From an uncultured SAR86 cluster bacterium (GTDB lineage Bacteria > Pseudomonadota > Gammaproteobacteria > Magnimaribacterales > D2472), in contig CACBGD010000010.1 in assembly GCA_902538705.1 (NCBI GenBank), positions 1 through 38,734 of the forward strand: a stretch of 38,734 nucleotides of DNA, written 5' to 3'. How positions within the stretch are numbered: the first letter of the stretch is position 1; each line of letters begins with the position of its first letter. The notes beneath the pieces are model-generated. The model did not search any database and was not told the DNA's origin. It was given only the letters and a program-made list of their open reading frames with translations. Shown piece after piece: positions 16,431 to 24,249 of the stretch. The translations under genes and the position numbers were made by a program.

Positions 16431-17716
16431 GATTTTTAAAGTTATTTATAATAATTCCTCTTTTCCTGAATGCCGAGCTTGTAATAGAAATTACTAAAGG
16501 TTCTGATAATCCTTATCGAATAGCATTAATTCCTTTCCAGGGAGAATTTAGTTTTGCAAAAGAGGCTAACGAAATTGTAAAGAATGATCTTTTAAGGACA
16601 GGAGAATTTTATATTTTTGATGAAAAGTCTCTAATAGCATATCCACCAAGTGAAGATGATATCAATTATAGTGATTGGAGACTTATAAATGCTGATTATC
16701 TTCTTCTTACATCAGTCATTGAAAGTAATTCGGGTATTGAAGCGAGATATGAAATATTTGATGTAAGAAGAAAATCAAAAATTAGAAGTTCTAAGGTTTA
16801 TGGGGTTACTAATAATGTGAGACAGCTATCACATTATGTTAGCGATGGAATTTATGAGGCTATTACAGGAATTAAGGGTATTGCGTCAACGAAAATACTA
16901 TATGTAAGTCAGTCCAATAATCTTGATAGTATATATAAGCTATATGTAGCTGATGCAGATGGGGCTAATGAGCAGCTCTTAGTAAAAAGTCCTGAGCCAA
17001 TAATTTCTCCAGTCTGGTCACCTGATTCAAAGAAAGTAGCCTATGTTTCTTTTGAAACTGGTATTGCGAATGTATATATACAAGATATTTTTACTGGAGA
17101 CAGAGAATCAATTATTAAGAAAAGATGTTTGACATGTACTTCTAACGAGCAAATTAGCTCTCCCTCTTGGTCGCCAGATGGAAAGTATCTTTCATTAACT
17201 TTATATCAAGATGGAAATGCAGAGATTTATATCTATAACCTCCAAAAAAGAAACCTAACTAGATTAACAAATCATTACTCTATAGATACAGAATCTAAAT
17301 GGTCACCTGATGGAAGGAAATTGATGTTCACATCAGGAAGGTCTGGTTCGCCACAATTGTATGAGCTAGATTTAAGAAAGCTCAATAAAAAGCCAAAACG
17401 CCTAACATTTGAAGGAAACTATAATGCAAGGGGTTCTTATCTACCGGGTGGAGAGGGTATTGTTTTTGTTCACAGATCCTCGGATCAATTTCAAATAGCA
17501 ATAAAATATTTTGAAGATAATTTTATTATCCCTTTAACCGATGCAAAAATGGATGAATCTCCTAGTGTTTCTCCAAATGGTAATGTGATAATCTATGCAA
17601 TAAGTGAACAAAATAATGACATTTTAGCAGGGGTAACCCTGAGCGGAGCCAAGTTTCGTTTACCTTCTGCAAAAGGTCAGGTTAGAGAGCCAGCTTGGTC
17701 AGGTTTTTTAAAATAA
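16427..17716 (+). CDS. tolB: TolB, periplasmic beta-propeller protein
   Basis: TolB is the periplasmic partner of Pal and of TolA. The 429-residue chain begins with a signal peptide (MRFLKLFIIIPLFLNA, likely cut after A16), an N-terminal domain with YRIALIPFQG and an FYIFDEKSL segment, then a six-bladed propeller. WD-like blades are visible: SPVWSPDSKKVAYVSF, SPSWSPDGKYLSLTL, ESKWSPDGRKLMFTSGRSG, and SPSVSPNGNVIIYA near the end. Length matches E. coli (430). It overlaps tolA (ATGA) and precedes pal by 12 bases. Confidence 0.97.
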   Translation: MRFLKLFIIIPLFLNAELVIEITKGSDNPYRIALIPFQGEFSFAKEANEIVKNDLLRTGEFYIFDEKSLIAYPPSEDDINYSDWRLINADYLLLTSVIESNSGIEARYEIFDVRRKSKIRSSKVYGVTNNVRQLSHYVSDGIYEAITGIKGIASTKILYVSQSNNLDSIYKLYVADADGANEQLLVKSPEPIISPVWSPDSKKVAYVSFETGIANVYIQDIFTGDRESIIKKRCLTCTSNEQISSPSWSPDGKYLSLTLYQDGNAEIYIYNLQKRNLTRLTNHYSIDTESKWSPDGRKLMFTSGRSGSPQLYELDLRKLNKKPKRLTFEGNYNARGSYLPGGEGIVFVHRSSDQFQIAIKYFEDNFIIPLTDAKMDESPSVSPNGNVIIYAISEQNNDILAGVTLSGAKFRLPSAKGQVREPAWSGFLK

Positions 17717-17728
17717 ACAGGAGATAAC

Positions 17729-18211
17729 ATGCAATTAGCCAAATCTTTTTTCACAACTTCTTTAGTCACAATATTCATTGTTTCGTGTAGTTCTGTTCAG
17801 GTTACTGAGGAGTCTGTAAGGGAATCAAGTATTGCAACTGTAGAAGTTTCAACATCTGATACTTATGAAACAAAAACAACGGCTGTTTCAACATCTGCAA
17901 CAATCTATTTTGATTTTGATAGATACAATCTAACAACAAGATCTATTCAAACATTAAGGGGTGTAGTTTCATCTATGAAAGACAATTCATCAATTACGCT
18001 CGTTCTTGAGGGGCATGCTGATGAAAGAGGAACAAGAGAATATAATTTAGCTTTAGGACAACGAAGAGCTGAATCTGTTGCAGACTATCTTGAGTCGCGT
18101 GGAGTAGACAGATCTAGACTTGTTGTAAAAAGTTATGGAGAGGAAAGTCCGGCTGTTTCTGCATCTAATGAGAGAGCGTGGGCAAGAAATAGAAGGGTAG
18201 AAATAAAATAA
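17729..18211 (+). CDS. pal: Peptidoglycan-associated lipoprotein Pal
   Basis: Pal is an outer-membrane lipoprotein that binds the diaminopimelate of peptidoglycan. The 160-residue protein has a lipobox IVSC (C20) followed by SS, suiting outer-membrane sorting, then a Thr/Ser-rich linker and an OmpA-like domain. That domain shows IYFDFDRYNLT, LEGHADERGTREYNLALGQRRA and a final ARNRRVEI with the Asp and Arg that grip peptidoglycan. The ribosome site AGGAG (17720-17724) is stronger than most in this window, fitting an abundant structural protein. Confidence 0.97.
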   Translation: MQLAKSFFTTSLVTIFIVSCSSVQVTEESVRESSIATVEVSTSDTYETKTTAVSTSATIYFDFDRYNLTTRSIQTLRGVVSSMKDNSSITLVLEGHADERGTREYNLALGQRRAESVADYLESRGVDRSRLVVKSYGEESPAVSASNERAWARNRRVEIK

Positions 18212-18215
18212 ATTT

Positions 18216-18857
18216 ATGCGCTTTGCGTTCATTTTTTTTGCATTAACTTCTCTACAATCTTTCTCTCAAGACTTTGAGAGTACAGAATCTGATATTTTAT
18301 TTCTTAAGATCCAAGAGCTTGAACAAGAAATAGCAGAGCTAAGAAATGAGTTGGAAACTCAAGCGTATCTGCTTGAAAAACTTTTAAATGAGTTGGAATC
18401 TCTTGAAGATGAGTCAGACGGAAGCACTAGTGAAGAAATTATTGATGAAGATATTTTCAGATTTGAGGGCATTAATGATTCTCAGAGTATAGATGAGGTT
18501 TATAATTCTGCAATAAATGCTCTTGAAAATGATGATCTAGAAAATGCAAAAAAACTTTTAGATTATTTTTTAATTAATTTTCCAGATGCTGAAAGAATTC
18601 CACTTGTATTATTTTGGCTTGGAGAAATCTCTTTTATCGAAGGAAATATTGAAGATAGCTTCAGATATTTTTTAGAGCTTGTAACGAACTATCAAGATCA
18701 TTGGAGAGCCCCACAATCTCATAAGCGTCTTGGCGATATTTATTTATCAAAAGACGATATTGATAATGCAAAAGCAAAATATAATTTTGTTTTAAAAAAC
18801 TACCCCAATAATTCTGTTTCATCAATTGTGTTGCAGATATTGGAAAATATGGAATAA
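18216..18857 (+). CDS. cpoB: CpoB (YbgF), Tol-Pal-associated TPR protein
   Basis: CpoB is a periplasmic protein that coordinates outer-membrane constriction with septal peptidoglycan synthesis by PBP1B. The 213-residue chain has a signal peptide (about 1-17), an N-terminal coiled coil rich in E and L (about 28-66), an acidic linker, then a TPR domain (about 85-210) with repeats such as VYNSAINALENDDLENAKKLL, EISFIEGNIEDSFRYFLELV and GDIYLSKDDIDNAKAKYNFVL. The position directly after pal is the standard one. The family identity is firm from this layout and context. Confidence 0.92.
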   Translation: MRFAFIFFALTSLQSFSQDFESTESDILFLKIQELEQEIAELRNELETQAYLLEKLLNELESLEDESDGSTSEEIIDEDIFRFEGINDSQSIDEVYNSAINALENDDLENAKKLLDYFLINFPDAERIPLVLFWLGEISFIEGNIEDSFRYFLELVTNYQDHWRAPQSHKRLGDIYLSKDDIDNAKAKYNFVLKNYPNNSVSSIVLQILENME

Positions 18858-18880
18858 TCACCATCTTTAGTAATATGAAT

Positions 18881-18956
18881 GGGTCGCTAGCTCAGTTGGT
18901 AGAGCAGTTGGCTTTTAACCAATTGGTCACAGGTTCGAATCCTGTGCGACCCACCA
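18881..18956 (+). tRNA. tRNA-Lys (anticodon UUU)
   Basis: This is a complete 76-nt cloverleaf with encoded CCA. The acceptor GGGTCGC pairs with GCGACCC; the D arm is GCTCAGTTGGTAGAGC; the anticodon stem GTTGG/CCAAT (one G-T pair) closes the loop CTTTTAA with anticodon TTT; the T arm is ACAGG-TTCGAAT-CCTGT. tRNA-Lys downstream of the tol-pal cluster is conserved in E. coli and Pseudomonas. The next coding start lies 3 bases after the CCA. A weak TAATAT at 18871-18876 is too near the mature 5' end to be a convincing -10, so it may be transcribed from the tol operon. Confidence 0.98.
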
Positions 18957-18959
18957 GTT

Positions 18960-20201
18960 ATGAGTGAATATTTAAATACACTTAAGCAATCTTTTTCAAA
19001 AGATTCCTTTCTAGCTAGTCTTTTCTTCTTTTTTGTTCTTTCTTCTTGGTATACATTGAGACCTCTTAGGAATGAACTAGCAGTTCAGGATATTGATAAT
19101 ATATCTCTTCTTTTAGCTATGGTTGGTATCGGAATGCTTTTTGCTAACCTTATTTACTCATGGATAGCTTCGAGGACTAACTTAAAGCAACTAATAGTTT
19201 TTTGTTACCTTTTTCTTGCAAGCAATCTTGTAATTTTTATAAATCTTGATTTCTCTTCAAGTGAATGGGTTGGTAGATCATTTTATGTTTGGTGTAACAT
19301 TTATAGTTTTTTTGTTGTAGCAATTTTTTGGGTAGTATCCATTAATTTATTTCGAGAAAATAAAGCTAAGCAATACTTTGGATTTATTTCATTTGGAGGA
19401 ACTCTTGGGGCAGCATTTGGTTCTAGATTATCAAAATACATTGCAAATAATTTCTCAATTTCATCTATTGATGGAGGCCCAGAGGAGATAAATATTTCAA
19501 TCTTTGCTTTTTTTACACTTGGCCTTTTAGTAGCAGGTTTATTAATTGGTCTTTATTGCATTAACAGACTTAAAAGTGAAAAAATTGCCTTAGGTGGTTC
19601 AGCTCAAGATGCTTTTAGACATCTTTTCAATTCTGCTGATGTAAGACAGCTCGCATTTTACATGTTCTTATTTACTTCATTAATGACCATACATTGGATA
19701 ACTTCAGCAATAATATTTGAAAAAGCAATAGAAAACTCAGTCGAGCGAGTTTCACTATTTGCTGATATCGAGTTAACCGTTAGTCTAATTGCTGGGTTCA
19801 CACAAATATTCCTAACTTCCTATGTAGTTAAAAAAGTAGGAATTAAGTTTATTTTATTTTCTTATGGCGTAATTTTTTTAATTGTATTTATTATTTATGC
19901 ATTTGCACCTTTGCTTATTTCAGCAATTCTTATAACTATTTTATTAAGAGTATTTGAGTACTCAGTCAATAAACCGAGTAGAGAAATTGTATTCAGTCAT
20001 TTATCAAAAAATAAGAGATATAAGTCATCAGTTCTTGTAGACACTTTGTTTGCTCGTTTGGGTGACTTCAGTGGAAGTATTTTTCTAGGTTTATTTAAAG
20101 GGACTCAAATAGCTTTTAGTATTGCCCCATTAATGGCAATTCCATTTGCTTTAACGATATCAATAATTGGATCAAGAATTTCTAAGATTTTAAAGAGTTA
20201 A
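18960..20201 (+). CDS. Membrane transporter, probably nucleotide (ATP/ADP-type) family
   Basis: This is a 413-residue polytopic inner-membrane protein with about 11-12 hydrophobic segments. Its start, WYTLRPLRNELAVQDIDN after a first helix, resembles the YxxLRPxRDxL motif of the NTP/NDP exchange (TLC) transporters and related major facilitator proteins. Later landmarks are FWVVSINLFRENKAKQYFGFISFGGTLGA and the VFEYSVNKPSREIVFSHLSKNKRYKSSVLVD loop, both typical of bacterial members annotated as NTP/NDP exchange or generic MFS transporters. The substrate is unknown. The ATG is 3 bases after the tRNA-Lys CCA, with no Shine-Dalgarno outside the tRNA. The stop codon is shared with the convergent bepA (TTAA). 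Confidence 0.7.
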   Translation: MSEYLNTLKQSFSKDSFLASLFFFFVLSSWYTLRPLRNELAVQDIDNISLLLAMVGIGMLFANLIYSWIASRTNLKQLIVFCYLFLASNLVIFINLDFSSSEWVGRSFYVWCNIYSFFVVAIFWVVSINLFRENKAKQYFGFISFGGTLGAAFGSRLSKYIANNFSISSIDGGPEEINISIFAFFTLGLLVAGLLIGLYCINRLKSEKIALGGSAQDAFRHLFNSADVRQLAFYMFLFTSLMTIHWITSAIIFEKAIENSVERVSLFADIELTVSLIAGFTQIFLTSYVVKKVGIKFILFSYGVIFLIVFIIYAFAPLLISAILITILLRVFEYSVNKPSREIVFSHLSKNKRYKSSVLVDTLFARLGDFSGSIFLGLFKGTQIAFSIAPLMAIPFALTISIIGSRISKILKS

Positions 20202-21610
20202 ATTCTTTTATTTAGTTTTTCTCTCAGGCCATTAATTTTTGTCATTATGATTTCAAAAGTTTGGAAATTATCTTGAGATAATTTGAGAGCAAATTGAAGT
20301 TCATTTAGAGCTCTTTCATTTTGACCAAGAAGAATAAAATATTCAGCTCTACTTTGATGATATCCTGCAACATTAAGATTATCTTTTTGGATTTCAGACA
20401 GCAAAAACCACAAACTTGGATCTGAATTTCTGCGAAGAAGCGTGTCTCTAAGAATCTCCTCTGCAGCTATTGTTTTTCTTAACCCTCTTAAGATTTTTGT
20501 TTTTTCTATTGTTAATGGAAAGTTCTTAGGAGAAACTTCTAATTGTTTATTTACTTGCAGTAATGCTTGATCATATTCTTTTGATTCCCGAAGGATTTCA
20601 ATCTTGCTGGTATTCAAGATTAAATTCTTTGGATATAGCTCTAATAATTTATCAATTTGTAAAAGGCTTTCATCAAATCTTCCATTTAATGATAGAGCCC
20701 TAGAATATCCAAAAATATTTTCAATGTTTTCATTTTTTGAGAGTTTATTCTCAAAAATACGAATTGCATTTATGGAAGGATTTTCATAATCTGCTTCAAG
20801 CCTTGCTTTAATCAATCTGTAATCGATACTGTTTCGAATACCTCCAATATCACCAAGTTGGTCAGCTGCATTAAATGCATCACTTACTCTTGTTGATGAT
20901 ATAGGATGAGTCAAAAGAAATTCAGGAATGTTATCTCCATAAAATCTTCTCAATGCGACCATATTCTCAAACATTTCTCCCATTGCTTTTGGATCGTACC
21001 CAGAGGCAACACAGTTCTCAAATCCAAATCTATCCGCCTCTCTTTCAAATGCTCGACTATATCTCAAAGCTTGTTGCTGTAATAGAGCTGGACCAGCTAT
21101 AAATGCTCCTGGATTATTTGTAGCAATTGCTACAGCAATTGAGGAAACTAAAATTAAAGCTGATGCAAGATTTCTATCCTGTGATCTTAATACATTTCTT
21201 TGAAAATGCCTCTGACTTAAGTGTGCCAACTCATGACATAAAACAGAAGCAAATTGTGATTCATTATCTGCATTTAGAAATAGACCACCATTAATACCCA
21301 CAATTCCACCTGGCGCTGCAAAAGCATTAAGAGATGGGTCGTCAATTAAAAGAACTGTAAAATTCCTGTCATTTACAAGGCTTGTCTCAGAAAGCCTATA
21401 GAGTAGAAGCTCTGAGTACTCCTGAATTATTGGGTCAACTATCAAAGCAGCTTGAGAGTAAACTTGCTGCAGGAATTGCTCACTTAGAAGCTCTACCTCT
21501 GCCTCAGATATGGCACCTGACACACGATCTCCAAGTTCAGGCAGCTCAATATCTACTTGCGCAAGGGCAAAGTTCGAAAGCAAAAATAACGTTATTATTC
21601 CTTTTGACAT
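20198..21610 (-). CDS. bepA: BepA-like periplasmic M48 metalloprotease with TPR repeats
   Basis: BepA is a periplasmic zinc protease and chaperone that assists assembly or degradation of outer-membrane beta-barrels such as LptD. The 470-residue chain has a signal peptide ending ALAQ (about residue 17), the M48 zinc motif HELAH (H126-E127-x-x-H130) in LCHELAHLSQRHFQR, the third-ligand glutamate in FEREADRFGF, and HPISSTRVSDAF. About 180 C-terminal residues form TPR-like helices with many paired leucines. E. coli BepA is about 487 residues. perM is the divergent neighbour, as in E. coli. bamC lies 2.6 kb away, matching the outer-membrane assembly theme. Confidence 0.92.
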   Translation of the reverse strand: MSKGIITLFLLSNFALAQVDIELPELGDRVSGAISEAEVELLSEQFLQQVYSQAALIVDPIIQEYSELLLYRLSETSLVNDRNFTVLLIDDPSLNAFAAPGGIVGINGGLFLNADNESQFASVLCHELAHLSQRHFQRNVLRSQDRNLASALILVSSIAVAIATNNPGAFIAGPALLQQQALRYSRAFEREADRFGFENCVASGYDPKAMGEMFENMVALRRFYGDNIPEFLLTHPISSTRVSDAFNAADQLGDIGGIRNSIDYRLIKARLEADYENPSINAIRIFENKLSKNENIENIFGYSRALSLNGRFDESLLQIDKLLELYPKNLILNTSKIEILRESKEYDQALLQVNKQLEVSPKNFPLTIEKTKILRGLRKTIAAEEILRDTLLRRNSDPSLWFLLSEIQKDNLNVAGYHQSRAEYFILLGQNERALNELQFALKLSQDNFQTFEIIMTKINGLREKLNKRI

Positions 21611-21640
21611 ATATATTTAATTTTAGACATAAATCTAACA

Positions 21641-21672
21641 ATAAAGTTTATTTTGCATTAACATAAAGTTTA
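21641..21672 (+). repeat. 10-bp direct repeat between bepA and perM
   Basis: ATAAAGTTTA occurs at 21641-21650 and again at 21663-21672, 22 bases apart from start to start, that is about two helical turns. Both copies lie in the 88-base divergent promoter region. It could be a regulator site, or chance in AT-rich DNA. Confidence 0.3.
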
Positions 21673-21698
21673 GTAAAAGGAAAAATCAAAAATTTGTT

Positions 21699-22763
21699 AT
21701 GTTTGATCAAATAAATAAGCTATTTAATAAACTTTTCAGCAATGAAGAATCCTTAATATTTTCATTACTAATTTTAACTTTTTTATTGGTTTTATATTTT
21801 TTTGGTGGGCTCTTAACTCCATTTATTATTAGCTTAATATTTGCATATTTACTGATAGGTTTAACCAAAAATTTGATCAAATATGGCTTGACTGAACTTG
21901 TCTCACTTATTATTTCATATGTAATTTTCTTACTTTCAGGCATTGGATTTCTTGTATGGTTGATTCCATTAATTTTTCAACAAACTCAAGCTTTTTTCAT
22001 AGAAGTTCCTGTTTGGCTTAATAATTTCAGGAGCTTCATTGAAAACTTAGTCCAGTCTAATCAAGAGTTAGTATCTTCTGATCAAATTTCTTCATTTTTT
22101 ACAGAGTTTATTGGCAGGCTTTCTTCGATTTCGCAAGGGGTTTTAGATGCATCTATTTCTGGTATTCAAGATACTCTGGTCTTCTCAATTTATTTAATCA
22201 TGATTCCAGTCTTGGTATTTTTCTTTTTATTTGATAAAGAAAGAATTGTTAGAGGATTTCTTATGCTTTTACCAAAGAAGAGAGAAATGCTTTCAGAGGT
22301 ATGGATTGAGATGGATGATCAGCTAAGTAATTATGTCTGGGGTAAAGGAGTAGAAATCCTTATTGTTGGTTTTGCTGCAGCAGTTATATTTGGAATAATG
22401 GGACTTAACTATACTGCACTCCTATCAATTATTGTTGGAGTTTCTGTACTCATTCCATATGTTGGAGCATTTTTGGCGACCATTCCTGTTGTTGTTGTTG
22501 CTTTTTTACAATTTGGTATTGGATTTGACTTGTATATGATCGTTGGACTATATCTTCTTCTTCAGGCGCTTGATGGGTATCTACTTGTTCCTATTCTTTT
22601 TTCTGATGCAGTGAAACTTCATCCTGTGGTCATCATGCTTGCTGTTTTTGTATTTGGTGGAATTTTTGGTTTTTGGGGGGCGTTCTTTTCAATACCATTG
22701 GCAACTTTTATAAAAGCAGTTTGGAACTCATGGCCAAGCATTCCTGCAAAAAATGATTATTAG
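21699..22763 (+). CDS. AI-2E/PerM family permease
   Basis: This is a 354-residue inner-membrane protein of the AI-2 exporter family (PerM/TqsA/YdiK type). There are about eight hydrophobic segments, a long amphipathic periplasmic stretch after the third (about 95-155), and the family core WIEMDDQLSNYVWGKGVEILIVG, VGVSVLIPYVGAFLATIPVVVVAF and the end box LVPILFSDAVKLHPVVIMLAVFVFGGIFGFWGAFFSIPLATF. The transported substrate is not predictable. It is divergent from bepA across 88 bases and overlaps the following asparaginase gene by 11 nt. Confidence 0.88.
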   Translation: MFDQINKLFNKLFSNEESLIFSLLILTFLLVLYFFGGLLTPFIISLIFAYLLIGLTKNLIKYGLTELVSLIISYVIFLLSGIGFLVWLIPLIFQQTQAFFIEVPVWLNNFRSFIENLVQSNQELVSSDQISSFFTEFIGRLSSISQGVLDASISGIQDTLVFSIYLIMIPVLVFFFLFDKERIVRGFLMLLPKKREMLSEVWIEMDDQLSNYVWGKGVEILIVGFAAAVIFGIMGLNYTALLSIIVGVSVLIPYVGAFLATIPVVVVAFLQFGIGFDLYMIVGLYLLLQALDGYLLVPILFSDAVKLHPVVIMLAVFVFGGIFGFWGAFFSIPLATFIKAVWNSWPSIPAKNDY

Positions 22764-23712
22764 GAGCTTCTTAATATTACTTAGTATGTCATTTACACTT
22801 CATTCAGAAGAAAACTTTGGAATAGTTGTGCATGGAGGAGCTGGTGTAATGTCCGGTCTTTCTGAGAAAGCGCAGCAAGAAATTCATAAAAATATTCAAG
22901 AAACAATCTCTGAAGCATATGCAATTTTAGAGGGGGGTGGCTCTAGCCTTGATGCTGTTGAGCATGCTGTATCGATGTTAGAAGATTCACCATTGTTTAA
23001 TGCTGGAAGGGGGTCTGTCTATAATTCTGATGAAGTTCAAGAAATGGATGCTTCAATTATGGATGGAAAAGATAGGCTGACCGGAGCTATTGCTTCAGTT
23101 TCGATAATAAAAAATCCTATCAAATTAGCAAGAAAAGTCGCAGAAGAAACTAAACATGTTCTTTTGGTAGGAGAGGGTGCTGAAAGATTTGCAAAAGATG
23201 TGGGTGTTGAAATTGTTGATAAAGATTATTTTCATCATGAAGAAAGATATCAGAGAGTTCTAAATTCTAAAAAGCAGATTTCAAAATCAATGCAAAGTTC
23301 AGATAAGATTGGAACGGTTGGTGCCGTAGCTCTTGACAGAAATGGAAATATTGCTGCTGCGACTTCAACTGGAGGCATGACAAACAAAATGCCAGGAAGA
23401 GTTGGAGACTCGCCAATCATTGGATCTGGCACATGGGCTCAAAATGGTGTTTGTGGCGTTTCTTCAACTGGGCATGGAGAATTTTTCATTAAGTATCAAG
23501 TTGCTCGTGAAGTCTGCGTGCGTATTGAGTACCTAAATCAAACTTTGAGCGATTCTGCAGAATCTATCATTAGTGAGCTCAATGCTTTAGAAGCTAAGGG
23601 AGGGTTAATCGCAATCGATCACATGGGTAAGATTTCAACTCCATTCAATACAAAGGGGATGATCCGGGGAAGTCAAACGAATAAAACAGAATTAAAATCT
23701 TATATTTATTAG
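22753..23712 (+). CDS. Plant-type L-asparaginase / isoaspartyl peptidase, exported
   Basis: This Ntn-hydrolase removes isoaspartyl residues from peptides and hydrolyses asparagine after self-cleavage. The 319-residue precursor has an N-terminal hydrophobic signal (about 1-18, MSFTLHSEE), so is probably periplasmic. Family blocks are VVHGGAGVMS, GGGSSLDAVEHAV, FNAGRGSVYNSDEVQEMDASIMDG, the cleavage site and nucleophile IGTVGAVALD (T188), AAATSTGGMTNKMPGRVGDSPIIGSGTWA, and the C-terminal SSTGHGEFFIK. All catalytic landmarks are present. It overlaps perM by 11 nt. With Pcm, encoded at 3745, it gives the cell two ways to handle isoaspartate, in different compartments. The stop is shared with the convergent bcp. 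Confidence 0.92.
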   Translation: MIIRSFLILLSMSFTLHSEENFGIVVHGGAGVMSGLSEKAQQEIHKNIQETISEAYAILEGGGSSLDAVEHAVSMLEDSPLFNAGRGSVYNSDEVQEMDASIMDGKDRLTGAIASVSIIKNPIKLARKVAEETKHVLLVGEGAERFAKDVGVEIVDKDYFHHEERYQRVLNSKKQISKSMQSSDKIGTVGAVALDRNGNIAAATSTGGMTNKMPGRVGDSPIIGSGTWAQNGVCGVSSTGHGEFFIKYQVAREVCVRIEYLNQTLSDSAESIISELNALEAKGGLIAIDHMGKISTPFNTKGMIRGSQTNKTELKSYIY

Positions 23713-24170
23713 AGATCTTTTGCAGCTTCAAGCACCTCTAGAACGTGTCCTTTTACCTTAACGGATCTCCATTCCTTTGTAACTACACCCTTTGAGTTAA
23801 CAAGAAATGTACTCCTATCTACTCCAATATATTTCTTACCATACATTGATTTTTCTCGCATAACATCAAAAGCCTTACACATAATTTCATCTGGGTCAGA
23901 TAACAACTGAAATGAAAAATCTTGCTTACTTACAAAGTTCTCATGAGATTTAATTGAATCTCTGGAAACACCGAGTATTTCGGTATCAAGTTTTAAAAAT
24001 TTTTTGTGATTATCCCTAAAATCCTGACCCTCAAGAGTGCACCCTGGAGTATTATCTTTTGGGTAGAAGAATATCACAAAGTTTTTACCCTCGAAGTCTT
24101 TATTTGATAATACAGTTCCTCCTGTCGCATCTCCTGAAAATGCTGGACATTTTTTTCCTTCCAAACTCAT
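23709..24170 (-). CDS. bcp: Thiol peroxidase Bcp/PrxQ
   Basis: Bcp reduces hydroperoxides with thioredoxin as usual donor. The 153-residue chain shows FVIFFYPKDNTPGCTLEGQDFRD with the peroxidatic C44, LGVSRDSIKSHENFV, the LLSDPDEIMCKAF segment with C98, and KYIGVDRSTFLVNSKGVV. The position five residues after C44, where E. coli Bcp has its resolving cysteine, is glutamine (Q49). C98 is kept, so disulphide chemistry may use C98 or the enzyme may be 1-Cys. It is divergent from bamC. bcp lies near dapA-bamC-purC in E. coli, so this is residual synteny. Confidence 0.95.
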   Translation of the reverse strand: MSLEGKKCPAFSGDATGGTVLSNKDFEGKNFVIFFYPKDNTPGCTLEGQDFRDNHKKFLKLDTEILGVSRDSIKSHENFVSKQDFSFQLLSDPDEIMCKAFDVMREKSMYGKKYIGVDRSTFLVNSKGVVTKEWRSVKVKGHVLEVLEAAKDL

Positions 24171-24249
24171 ATTTACTCCTTAAACTAAAAAATTAACTAA
24201 GTTTATCAAAATTTATTTAAATTACTCTCTATCAATGTAAAATTATGTA

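Noticed and set aside
21382-21666. A 94-codon open frame on + covering the start of bepA
   Set aside because: It lies antisense to the BepA signal peptide and N-terminal domain, has no recognisable motif and no ribosome site; it is a shadow frame.
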